DNA of 26,725 nt from Algoriphagus sp. Its GTDB lineage: Bacteria > Bacteroidota > Bacteroidia > Cytophagales > Cyclobacteriaceae. A program made the translations under genes and the position numbers. The notes beneath the pieces were generated by a model. That model did not search any database, was not told where the DNA came from, and saw nothing but the letters and a program-made list of their open reading frames with translations. The stretch spans positions 1 to 26,725 of the forward strand of contig JALRIY010000007.1 in the NCBI GenBank assembly GCA_023255285.1, given 5' to 3'. Below, piece by piece: positions 9,714 through 16,836 of this stretch (the stretch's first letter is position 1; each line of letters opens with the position of its first letter).

Positions 9714-11053
9714 ATAGCGTAAGTGAAAAGTTGATTCAACCCATATTGAGGGATCTTGAATGGTTGGAGGATCTTTTAAATCTTCGTATCACTGCTTATT
9801 TCGAAGAACCTGAAAACAGTTTTACATTTCCAGATCCTCCATATCCTAAGGATATGAATAGTCCCTACGATCAATTTATTTCAAAGTTAAATTTAGATTT
9901 CAATGAGCGAGTTATTTTGCTAATGAGTATGGTTCCTTTATTGAGCCCTCAAATTTTTGATTGTTTTTTTATCCAAAACAAGTCGATTGGTAGGCCATTT
10001 TCTGAATTTGGAGGCGTTGAGGCAAAGTCGCACAAGGGGTTTATTCCCACTGTCGAAACGGTTAATTTTGTTTTGAATGGAAAGAACGTGATTAAGCGAT
10101 TGGATCTGTATAAAATTTTTGGGGAAGATCACGCATTCTCAAAACTCCAGGTATTGTCGTTAACGAAAGATTCAGATACCACTTCTTTTTGGTCCAATCG
10201 ACTGACAATAAATGAAGATTTTTTTTATCATTTAATTTCAGGTGAAAAAATTTCACCAAAATTTTCATCAGAATTTCCTGCCAAAGAGTTATTTACTCCT
10301 TTGGAAATCAATGATTTGGTATTGAATCGACAGTTGATGGATGAGTTGAATCTGATCTTAAATTGGATTAAATATCGTGAGGAAATAAAGTCTTCACCAA
10401 CATTAAGGAAAAGTTTTCGAACGGGGTACCGTGCCCTTTTTTACGGTCCCCCTGGCACAGGGAAGTCTTTGACAGCAGCAATTCTTGGTAAAAACAATGA
10501 TTTGCCTGTTTATCGAATTGATTTGTCGCAGGTAGTATCAAAATATATTGGAGAAACAGAGAAAAATCTTTCTCGATTATTAGATATAGCTGAGCATAAA
10601 AACTGGGTTTTATTTTTTGATGAAGCGGATTCATTGTTCTCCAAACGGACAGATATTAGTGATTCAAAAGATAAGTATGCCAATCAAGGAACCTCATTTT
10701 TATTGCAGAGACTGGAAGAATACGATGGGCTAGTGATTTTGGCTACCAATTTACGACCCAATATTGATCGAGCATTTGTAAGGCGCTTTCAGTCAATTCT
10801 TTATTTTAGTTTACCAACTGTAGATGAACGTATGAAGCTATGGACCAATGCCTTGAAGAATTTCCAGGTAGCAAGTAGTGTAAACATCAAAAAAATGGCT
10901 GAAAAATATGAAGTTTCAGGTGCTTCAATAAGTAATGCGATACAATTTGCCTGGTTGAGTTCAAAAAAAGATGAAAGAGAGGAAATCTCTTCTTTAGACT
11001 TGGAGGCAGGCTTGTTAAGGGAAATGGCCAAAGAAGGTAGATCTGTAAATTGA
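9704..11053 (+). CDS. AAA+ ATPase of the eCIS cluster (Afp15-type)
   Basis: A 449-aa soluble ATPase. The first ~200 residues are a helical family-specific N-terminal region; the AAA+ core follows. Walker A is GPPGTGKS at residues 248-255 and Walker B is VLFFDEADSLF with D306-E307. A sensor-like ILATNLRPNIDRAFVRRF follows, with the arginine pair typical of AAA+ arginine fingers. The C-terminal lid contains the YEVSGASISNAIQFAW motif normal for these proteins. In Afp and PVC this ATPase is needed to assemble the particle but is not part of it. The start ATG lies inside the 3' end of the tape-measure gene (10-bp overlap), so the two are translationally linked. All catalytic motifs are intact, so it should be active. 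Confidence 0.93.
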   Translation: MEINSVSEKLIQPILRDLEWLEDLLNLRITAYFEEPENSFTFPDPPYPKDMNSPYDQFISKLNLDFNERVILLMSMVPLLSPQIFDCFFIQNKSIGRPFSEFGGVEAKSHKGFIPTVETVNFVLNGKNVIKRLDLYKIFGEDHAFSKLQVLSLTKDSDTTSFWSNRLTINEDFFYHLISGEKISPKFSSEFPAKELFTPLEINDLVLNRQLMDELNLILNWIKYREEIKSSPTLRKSFRTGYRALFYGPPGTGKSLTAAILGKNNDLPVYRIDLSQVVSKYIGETEKNLSRLLDIAEHKNWVLFFDEADSLFSKRTDISDSKDKYANQGTSFLLQRLEEYDGLVILATNLRPNIDRAFVRRFQSILYFSLPTVDERMKLWTNALKNFQVASSVNIKKMAEKYEVSGASISNAIQFAWLSSKKDEREEISSLDLEAGLLREMAKEGRSVN

Positions 11054-11072
11054 ATTTATAGGAGTTAAACTT

Positions 11073-11180
11073 TTGGCTAATTTTTTAATTCCTAGACCGC
11101 ATAAAAGGAATATTGGATTATTTAAATCCAAGGGAAAGAAGGGATTAAAAATAATTTATTTGCGTCTACAAATAAAATAA
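11073..11180 (+). CDS. Possible 35-aa basic microprotein (TTG start)
   Basis: A small ORF in the 133-bp gap between the AAA+ gene and the 360-aa gene. It starts with TTG at 11073, preceded by AGGAG at 11060-11064 with an 8-nt spacer, an ideal Shine-Dalgarno arrangement and stronger than those of most neighbours here. The product has about seven lysines and three arginines in 35 residues, no acidic residues, and ends IIYLRLQIK. The stop is 6 bp before the next ATG. It fills nearly the whole gap, which argues for a real gene, but short ORFs arise by chance and I know of no homologue. It could be a small accessory or chaperone-like peptide, or a translated leader for the next gene. Confidence 0.4.
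   Translation: MANFLIPRPHKRNIGLFKSKGKKGLKIIYLRLQIK
11113..11131. repeat. Small perfect inverted repeat between AAA+ and 360-aa genes
   Basis: TTGGATT at 11113-11119 and AATCCAA at 11125-11131 form a perfect 7-bp stem with a 5-nt loop. There is no following T-run on the + strand, so it is not a classical terminator. It lies inside the possible microprotein gene. It could be a weak RNA hairpin affecting translation of the next gene, or chance in AT-rich DNA. Confidence 0.25.
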
Positions 11181-11186
11181 GATTGC

Positions 11187-12269
11187 ATGTTTGATTATTG
11201 TTATTGGCCTGAAGGCATTGAATTAGAACTGAATAAGCAGTTGGATAATTTTCATCATCAAGCACAATTGCTGGTAGATGGACAGGTATTTCTAGAATTA
11301 GCGAATAAGATTCTTAAAGCCCAAGTAGCCGGTAAGTACTTTGAAGTGATCATTTTGCTGCCAAGAGGGTTTAAAACGTTAGAGAATGCGAATCTTTTCC
11401 ATCGGATTACCCAAGCAGGAGCCAAGGTAGGAATTATTGAAGTGACTTTATTTGACGAAGATGTGGAACAATTTGCCATTTTCGACAACCGATTATTTTA
11501 CAGTACTAAACGATTAGAAGGAGAAGTTGACTTTGCTGATTTTTTCTTTTCAAAGCACCGTGATTTTGAAAATTTAATGAAGGTAAGTAGGTTGGTAAAT
11601 TCTTATTCACAAGAGATTAAGCTTAATTTTACGGCAGAAAAATATTTTGCTGTTAAAGGGGAGGAGATTGCTATTTTTTGGGAATCTACCAATGCAAATT
11701 CAACTGTTTTGACACCGGGAAACCGGCTTTTGGATTCTCAAGGGGAGGAGCGAATTTGTATCGAAGAGGATACTTTTTTAACAATTACTTCAAAAAATGA
11801 AAAAAGTAAGGCTTCTTTATCTATTTTTATTAAGTGTTTGGAAGTGGACCAATTGAAGTTATCTATAGCTATATTTAGTAAAGAATTTGATGACTTTATC
11901 CCAATTGAATCCGTATCCAAAAATAAGGAAGTGTTTGCGGTTTACATGAGTGATTTGGTGAAAGTAGAATGGATATGTAAACCCGGAATAACCTTGTATG
12001 AATCAAGGCTTGGTAGGCTAAATAATATCGGTTTTCATAATTTCGTTTGTCTGGAAAATAGTAGTATGAATTTTGAAATACACTATTCCAATACAGTCAC
12101 AAGCAAACAAATTGATTTCTACCCAGTGGCAAGGGAGATGGAAGGAAAGGAACCTTATCAAAGAGCCCCTTCAGAAATGAGTGGAGATGAGTTTGGTAAA
12201 GGTGATATACCTAAAAACAAGGCTTCACTATTTTCCAAAGTAGTTTCAATATTCAGATTAAAAAATTAG
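11187..12269 (+). CDS. Unrecognised eCIS-adjacent protein: degenerate PLD-like domain plus Ig-like domains
   Basis: I do not recognise this 360-aa protein as a named family. Residues 8-110 look like a PLD-fold half: helix, a VIILLPRG strand, an AGAKVGIIEVTLF strand, then FAIFDNRLFYSTKRL, where phospholipase-D-type enzymes would carry H-x-K before the F-x-I-x-D strand. The histidine is absent, so it is probably non-catalytic. Residues 145-218 and 222-312 look like two Ig-like beta-sandwiches, each with a central tryptophan (IFWES and VEWIC). The last 16 residues are a basic amphipathic tail (LFSKVVSIFRLKN). There is no signal peptide or TM. It sits right after the AAA+ gene, where payload or late genes lie in Afp and PVC, and its stop is 1 bp before the DUF4407 gene. 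It could be cargo, an adaptor, or a docking protein. Confidence 0.6.
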   Translation: MFDYCYWPEGIELELNKQLDNFHHQAQLLVDGQVFLELANKILKAQVAGKYFEVIILLPRGFKTLENANLFHRITQAGAKVGIIEVTLFDEDVEQFAIFDNRLFYSTKRLEGEVDFADFFFSKHRDFENLMKVSRLVNSYSQEIKLNFTAEKYFAVKGEEIAIFWESTNANSTVLTPGNRLLDSQGEERICIEEDTFLTITSKNEKSKASLSIFIKCLEVDQLKLSIAIFSKEFDDFIPIESVSKNKEVFAVYMSDLVKVEWICKPGITLYESRLGRLNNIGFHNFVCLENSSMNFEIHYSNTVTSKQIDFYPVAREMEGKEPYQRAPSEMSGDEFGKGDIPKNKASLFSKVVSIFRLKN

Positions 12270-12270
12270 G

Positions 12271-13344
12271 ATGGGTTTAAGTACTTTCTTTTTATTTTGT
12301 TCAGGAGTGAGCAAGTCAGTGCTGGCTAAGTGTCCGGACACTGAAAAAGTAAAGCACGTTAGTATTGGCGCATCTGTTTTATTTACAGGCATTCTTGCGA
12401 TGTTATCTTCCTACTTTGCTTTCAGCTTAATTTTTGAAGAATCCTACATCAATTTTATACTTGCTTTTTTTTGGGGGTTAATTATTTTTAATCTTGATCG
12501 TTATATAGTAGCTACCCTTAGAAAAAAAGGAAATTTTTGGAGGGAAGTGGTACAGATAAGCCCAAGACTGCTCTTGTCAACTCTTATTGCATTAGTGGTT
12601 GCAAAACCATTGGAGTTGCAATTATTTAAATCAGAAATTGAGCAAAACCTAAACGAGCAAGTTATTTCACGTATCTCAATTGCTGAAGGTGATTATGTGA
12701 AATCACTTGAAAAAATTGATAATGAGAAAAAACAATTAGAGGTTCAATTAAAAGAATTCTTTGATTTGAAGGAATTTTATTATCAAGAATACAAGTGTGA
12801 ATGTGATGGAACTTGCGGGACGGGGCAGTATGGTAGCGGAAAGGAATGCTTCCGTAAAAAAGAAAAATACGAAACCTTTATTCAAGAATATCAATCTAAA
12901 GAACAAGATATTCGTGAGGCTAAAATGGCTCTTGAAAAAAGTAAGGAGAAAGAGTATGGCTTGTTTCTTGAAGATAAAGAAAATATAAAAGCAAATTTTT
13001 CTTTAGGCCTTTTAGCAAGGTTGCAGGCTTTGAATAATTTAGAAAGCTGGGCGCCTTGGACTATTACCTTAATGATTTTATTTGTAGAGATAGCTCCTGT
13101 TTTAACAAAGTTATTTTCTGCTAAAGGCCCTTATGATGATTTTTTAGCATTAGAGGAGAATAATTTTAAGATGGATTATATCAACAATATGTACCAAAGT
13201 GGGCAGCAAGTAGAACAGGAATATTCCACCAAACTAAGGCAGGTTCAAAGTATCAAAAAGGAATTAATCTCGGATAAACAAAAGAAGGTTCAAGAATTGT
13301 ATCGGGATTTAGGAAGAGAAATTACGAATCAAATCAATAAGTAA
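12271..13344 (+). CDS. DUF4407 membrane protein
   Basis: A 357-aa inner-membrane protein with the DUF4407 signature: N-terminal SGVSKSVLAKCPDTEKVKHV, TM1 at 31-52, TM2 at 60-77 ending in NLDRYIV, TM3 at 98-116 with AKPLELQLF, a long charged helical domain (about 120-257), and TM4 at about 262-280. The soluble domain is probably periplasmic or a long cytoplasmic coiled coil and contains the loop K-C-E-C-D-G-T-C-G-T-G with a fourth cysteine, at C176, C178, C182 and C193. In many DUF4407 proteins this position is a glycine-rich loop without cysteines. The C-terminus (281-357) is a charged coiled coil. It starts 1 bp after the 360-aa gene, so they are one operon. Function of the family is unknown to me; here it may be a membrane anchor of the downstream envelope module. 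Confidence 0.85.
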   Translation: MGLSTFFLFCSGVSKSVLAKCPDTEKVKHVSIGASVLFTGILAMLSSYFAFSLIFEESYINFILAFFWGLIIFNLDRYIVATLRKKGNFWREVVQISPRLLLSTLIALVVAKPLELQLFKSEIEQNLNEQVISRISIAEGDYVKSLEKIDNEKKQLEVQLKEFFDLKEFYYQEYKCECDGTCGTGQYGSGKECFRKKEKYETFIQEYQSKEQDIREAKMALEKSKEKEYGLFLEDKENIKANFSLGLLARLQALNNLESWAPWTITLMILFVEIAPVLTKLFSAKGPYDDFLALEENNFKMDYINNMYQSGQQVEQEYSTKLRQVQSIKKELISDKQKKVQELYRDLGREITNQINK

Positions 13345-13352
13345 AGGGAAAG

Positions 13353-14600
13353 ATGAGGAAAACACTAGTGATATTGCCTATATTTATTGTTTGCCTCATC
13401 TATTGGTCTCCCGTAAAAGGATATAATTCGCTTTTGGAAAAAGAGTATCTTCTACGGGATACCACGCTCTCCCAGGTATTTGAATCCGAGCGTGAGTTAA
13501 GTTTATTTATTGCCGAAGAATTAGAACTTAAAGAATCTGTTGATGAATTGGACCAGCAAGAAATTGATAGTTTACATCAAGTGCTTAGCAACGAGAAATC
13601 AATACAAATTTCAAAAAAAGATTTACTTAAGTTTTTAGGATATAGGATTCCTGTTCCTGTTGCTAAGATGGTTATTTCCCAATCTCTCAACTTGGCACCC
13701 AAAGAGAAAACCCAAAAATTAAGTTTGGAAGTCAATAAGGGGGACCAATTTGAACTATCCTATGAGGTGGAGGAGGGGATTGGTTCGGCTGCTTACTTAG
13801 AAGTGCATCTAAATCAAGTTAAAGTGGCTCAATCTCTTTCCTCTAGGCGAGGAAAAAAAATAGCTTTGGATTTCATAATTCCTGAAGAAGGAATACTTGA
13901 ATTAATCTTTCGAAATGTTGGTCCTTTTAAAGAAAAAGGCAATTTGGAAGTAAGAATTGCACCTAGAAAAGAGCAAATTCAATTAAAAAAAATTAGAAAT
14001 ACGATAACTAATTTTGAAATCCAAGATAGCTGGGTAAATGACACTATTTTTCAAACCTTGGTAGATGAGCAAGTCCTTTTGAATCATAGGAACAATTTAA
14101 AAGGCAATTCAATCGTTCAAAAGCAATTAAACCTAGGGGTGTTAAGTGAAGTTATTGGGTTTGGTATTTTGTATTACCCTGCTAATCAAAAAGATAAACT
14201 TCAAGTATTTCGGAAGGAAATTTTTAGAGAAAATCCTTTAGAGGATTTTTCGGTCAAGGAGCTAAATGGAAAATCTTTTACCTATCTACCGGAATTTTCA
14301 ATATCAGACTTATCCTGCTCACTGTTGGATAATAATCGTACTATTTTTTGGTCCAATATGAGTTCAATGGGACAGGGAAATTGGAATGTAAGTTCAAATA
14401 GCAAACAAAATTATGCGTTTTTCAGACCTGGAGATTTAATTAATTCCTCTCAAATCCAAGTTAAATTTTCAAACACCTCAAATTTGTATGATATAGAAAT
14501 AGGTATTGAGGTGATTGTTCTTTCTATAAAAAAATTTAAAGTAAAGAAAGAAGTTGAAATTCAAGAATTTGAAGAAACTATATTATTGAAATTATTATGA
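13353..14600 (+). CDS. Secreted beta-rich protein of unknown function
   Basis: A 415-aa protein with an N-terminal signal peptide (residues 1-23, hydrophobic core VILPIFIVCLIYW, likely cleaved near VKG-YNS), so it is periplasmic or outer. AGGGAAAG lies just upstream of the ATG. Residues about 25-110 are helical and acidic. Residues about 120-210 form a beta-sandwich resembling GOLD or pre-peptidase C-terminal domains (VNKGDQFELSYEVEEG, LELIFRNVG). The C-terminal half is another beta-rich region with no enzyme motif that I can see. Its stop overlaps the next gene's start in ATGA (14597-14600), so both are probably made in fixed ratio and may work together. I cannot assign a family. Confidence 0.75.
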   Translation: MRKTLVILPIFIVCLIYWSPVKGYNSLLEKEYLLRDTTLSQVFESERELSLFIAEELELKESVDELDQQEIDSLHQVLSNEKSIQISKKDLLKFLGYRIPVPVAKMVISQSLNLAPKEKTQKLSLEVNKGDQFELSYEVEEGIGSAAYLEVHLNQVKVAQSLSSRRGKKIALDFIIPEEGILELIFRNVGPFKEKGNLEVRIAPRKEQIQLKKIRNTITNFEIQDSWVNDTIFQTLVDEQVLLNHRNNLKGNSIVQKQLNLGVLSEVIGFGILYYPANQKDKLQVFRKEIFRENPLEDFSVKELNGKSFTYLPEFSISDLSCSLLDNNRTIFWSNMSSMGQGNWNVSSNSKQNYAFFRPGDLINSSQIQVKFSNTSNLYDIEIGIEVIVLSIKKFKVKKEVEIQEFEETILLKLL

Positions 14601-16330
14601 AGAAACATGAGATTCTCCTTAGCACCATTTTTGTAATTTTTTCCTTGATTTTGGGAGGATGTAAAGAGGTGGCTACTTTAAAGTCTAGTACTAGGCGCGT
14701 TTCTTCTGAGTTTCAAACTTTAAAAAGAGGGTCTGAAGGACTTTTAGGAATGTTTGGGGCTGGAGACTCTATTCCAAAATCCTCAGATTCGTTGGCTATA
14801 AAAACTTCACCAATGGCACAAAAAGTATTCATTAATAAATATGAATACTTATTTGATGTATTAAATGGGCAAGGAACTAATCAATACCTCCAATCTTTAG
14901 CCTACGACTCGACTAGCCAATCCTACAGTCGAACGTCCAATAATCAGCAAGCTCTTCGGGAAAATGTTGAAGTGTATACCTGGTACCCGTATTGGATGGG
15001 AGATGTCTGGAAAACGTATGATTTCAAATTGATTTCTACTATTTCCTTTTTCTCATTTAAGGTGGATCCAAATACAGGTTCTTACCTTAATCCTTCTCAG
15101 ATAGTTCAATGGAGAGAAACAGACCTTTTGGATTCTGCAAAAAAATACAATACGAAAGTATTGTTATCCATTGCTTTAGAGGGAGAGGATAACCACTTGA
15201 ATTTTTTGAAGGATGAATCAAAATGGAATACTACGTTAGATTCAATTTCTGTTTTATTGAAGGAAAGAGATGCGGATGGAATTGAGATTGAGTTTACTGA
15301 TATTCCCAAAGAAAGAGAAACAAAATTTTTAGATTTTGTTTCGTTCTTAAAAGACAATTTGGAGAACCGTTTTATTACAAAAAAGTTAACCCTTGCCTTG
15401 GTTATTCCTGCTTCCCCAGATGATTTTTCCTTTGACCTAATTCAATTGGATGAATCCGTAGATCTTTTTGTAGTAAAGGGGCTAGATTATTATGAAGTTG
15501 ATGGAACTGTCGCGGCAGTTTCTCCATTAAGAAATGAAACTCCCGGAGGTCCAAGTCTTGAAAGTACGTTGACAACCTATTTAGACAGGGGCCTGAATGC
15601 AGAAAAATCAATTTTAACTCTGCCTTTATACGGAACTCAATGGTCGGGAACATTAGATGCCGAAGGAGGGTATTATACCACTGATTTTGAAAGGAAAGTA
15701 ACCTTTAGTGAGATCAACAGAGTGTTTCAATCCAAAGATAGTATTTATCAAATTCTTCCAACTTTGGATCAAACGACGTATACTAATTATTTCTTCCTAG
15801 ATTTTGAGGACGATACGTCGATAGAGGGTTGGTACGATGATGCCGCTACCCTTTCAAAAAAAATGGATTTGGCTCTAGTAAATAAATTTAAAGGTGTTGG
15901 CTTATTTGCGCTTGGGTATGATTTAGGAAGACCAGAAGTTTGGGATGTAGTTGCAGAAAAATTCACTGGGGATGTGATTTACATTAAAGATCCAATTAAA
16001 GAAATTGATGGCTATCCCATTCGTGTGGCAGCATTTTTTCAAACCTATAAAAATCTTTTTGTAGTTACTTTTTCGCTTGCTTCGTTAGCTATTTTGATTT
16101 CTTTGGTTGTAGCATTTTCAGATTGGAGGTTTAGGGAAACAATCCTTGCACGTCAACTTTACCGAATAATCGTATTAACAGTTTTCTGCCTATTATTTTT
16201 AGGTATTTTCTCGTTCTTTGGTTTGTTAGCTTATCCGAACTTAAGTTTCTTTCTTCTCTTTATTTTGGGTGCGGTAACTAGTTACTTAGTGGAGCGTTAC
16301 GGTGGAATGATAAAAATCAATAAACCATAG
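14597..16330 (+). CDS. GH18-like (chitinase-fold) lipoprotein, probably catalytically inactive, with C-terminal membrane helices
   Basis: A 577-aa protein. Residues 1-22 end in LILGGC, a lipobox with C22 as the lipidated cysteine. Residues about 115-460 follow the GH18 TIM-barrel pattern: first strand EVYTWYPYW, catalytic-strand segment at 226-235, and the late IEGWYDDAATL and GVGLFALGYDLGRPEVWD elements typical of GH18. The catalytic DxxDxDxE motif reads D227-G-I-E230-I-E232-F-T234: both acidic helpers are Glu and the essential Glu is Thr. So it likely binds a glycan without cutting it, or does something new. After the barrel are about three TM helices (roughly 488-508, 523-545, 548-568), unusual for a secreted GH18. 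It may bind cell-wall or surface polysaccharide near the particle. ATGA overlap upstream; the small membrane gene follows 4 bp after the stop. Confidence 0.82.
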   Translation: MKKHEILLSTIFVIFSLILGGCKEVATLKSSTRRVSSEFQTLKRGSEGLLGMFGAGDSIPKSSDSLAIKTSPMAQKVFINKYEYLFDVLNGQGTNQYLQSLAYDSTSQSYSRTSNNQQALRENVEVYTWYPYWMGDVWKTYDFKLISTISFFSFKVDPNTGSYLNPSQIVQWRETDLLDSAKKYNTKVLLSIALEGEDNHLNFLKDESKWNTTLDSISVLLKERDADGIEIEFTDIPKERETKFLDFVSFLKDNLENRFITKKLTLALVIPASPDDFSFDLIQLDESVDLFVVKGLDYYEVDGTVAAVSPLRNETPGGPSLESTLTTYLDRGLNAEKSILTLPLYGTQWSGTLDAEGGYYTTDFERKVTFSEINRVFQSKDSIYQILPTLDQTTYTNYFFLDFEDDTSIEGWYDDAATLSKKMDLALVNKFKGVGLFALGYDLGRPEVWDVVAEKFTGDVIYIKDPIKEIDGYPIRVAAFFQTYKNLFVVTFSLASLAILISLVVAFSDWRFRETILARQLYRIIVLTVFCLLFLGIFSFFGLLAYPNLSFFLLFILGAVTSYLVERYGGMIKINKP

Positions 16331-16334
16331 AAAA

Positions 16335-16565
16335 ATGAATAAAATTGTAAAAGAAGTAATCTTCTTTCTTCTATTCTCCTATTTTGCCATTTGGGTTACT
16401 TTCCCCGTTTTAGAATATTTAGAATTAAAAATCAATTCTTCGTTGATCTCGACTATTGATGAGTTGTTTTTATTTCAACTTTGGGGTTTTACTTGGTTTT
16501 TGATTCTCCTTACTTTTTACATTATTCGCCTTTTGGTTTATTTTATCGTTTCAAAATTTATGTAA
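16335..16565 (+). CDS. Small two-helix membrane protein
   Basis: A 76-aa protein with two hydrophobic helices (about residues 7-28 and 47-70) separated by a short polar loop (KINSSLISTIDE) and ending KFM. The start ATG is 4 bp after the GH18-like stop, so it is in the same operon. No family recognised. The next 270 bp carry a separate in-frame ORF in another phase (see the rejected list). A small partner subunit for the multi-TM GH18-like protein is the most likely idea, but this rests only on position. Confidence 0.65.
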   Translation: MNKIVKEVIFFLLFSYFAIWVTFPVLEYLELKINSSLISTIDELFLFQLWGFTWFLILLTFYIIRLLVYFIVSKFM

Positions 16566-16836
16566 GTGGATTCATTTTATTTTTTTACTATTCTGTTTTT
16601 AACGTAAGGTTACTTAATCCCATTTGGGATTGGATTTTTTTGGAATTGAAAAAAGTACTCACTACCTTGATATCAATTCCGAGTTCATCTATTTTAGAGT
16701 AAATAGAAGAGTTTTCATCGCTATTTTGTTTTAATAATAAGAAATTTAGTAGGGAAATTATTGTATAATTTAACTATTTGGTTGTCTTATTGGATCACCT
16801 TTCCCAATAAATTAATTTTAATCAAGAACGCTAGGT
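16566..16836. promoter_or_regulatory. Longest clearly noncoding gap; probable leader of the nSTAND gene
   Basis: A 271-bp AT-rich interval and the largest gap in the window. It probably separates the envelope operon from the nSTAND operon, so a promoter here is likely. I see TTGTATAAT at 16761-16769, but no convincing Bacteroidota pair of TTTG and TAnnTTTG at correct spacing. The only other structure noted is the inverted repeat at 16787-16810. No T-run terminator was found. The promoter call is an inference from gap size. Confidence 0.35.
16787..16810. repeat. Inverted repeat upstream of the nSTAND gene
   Basis: TTATTGG at 16787-16793 and CCAATAA at 16804-16810 make a perfect 7-bp dyad with a 10-nt spacer, 26 bp before the ATG. 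It may be an operator, a leader hairpin or chance. There is no T-run afterwards. Confidence 0.3.

Noticed and set aside
9347..9739. 130-codon minus-strand ORF over the tape-measure/AAA+ junction
   Set aside because: It lies antisense to strongly matched genes on the plus strand and its product has no recognisable family; probable shadow.
11054..11186. Rho-independent terminator after the AAA+ gene
   Set aside because: The inverted repeat at 11113-11131 has no T-run after it, and the possible microprotein reads through it.
12797..12988. 63-codon ORF within the DUF4407 gene
   Set aside because: It is a plus-strand shadow of the DUF4407 soluble domain in another frame, with no start signal or family.
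16481..16702. 73-codon ORF overlapping the small membrane gene in another frame
   Set aside because: It overlaps 85 bp of a likely real gene, has no clear start signal and no recognisable family. It could be a continuation through a frameshift, but there is nothing to support it.
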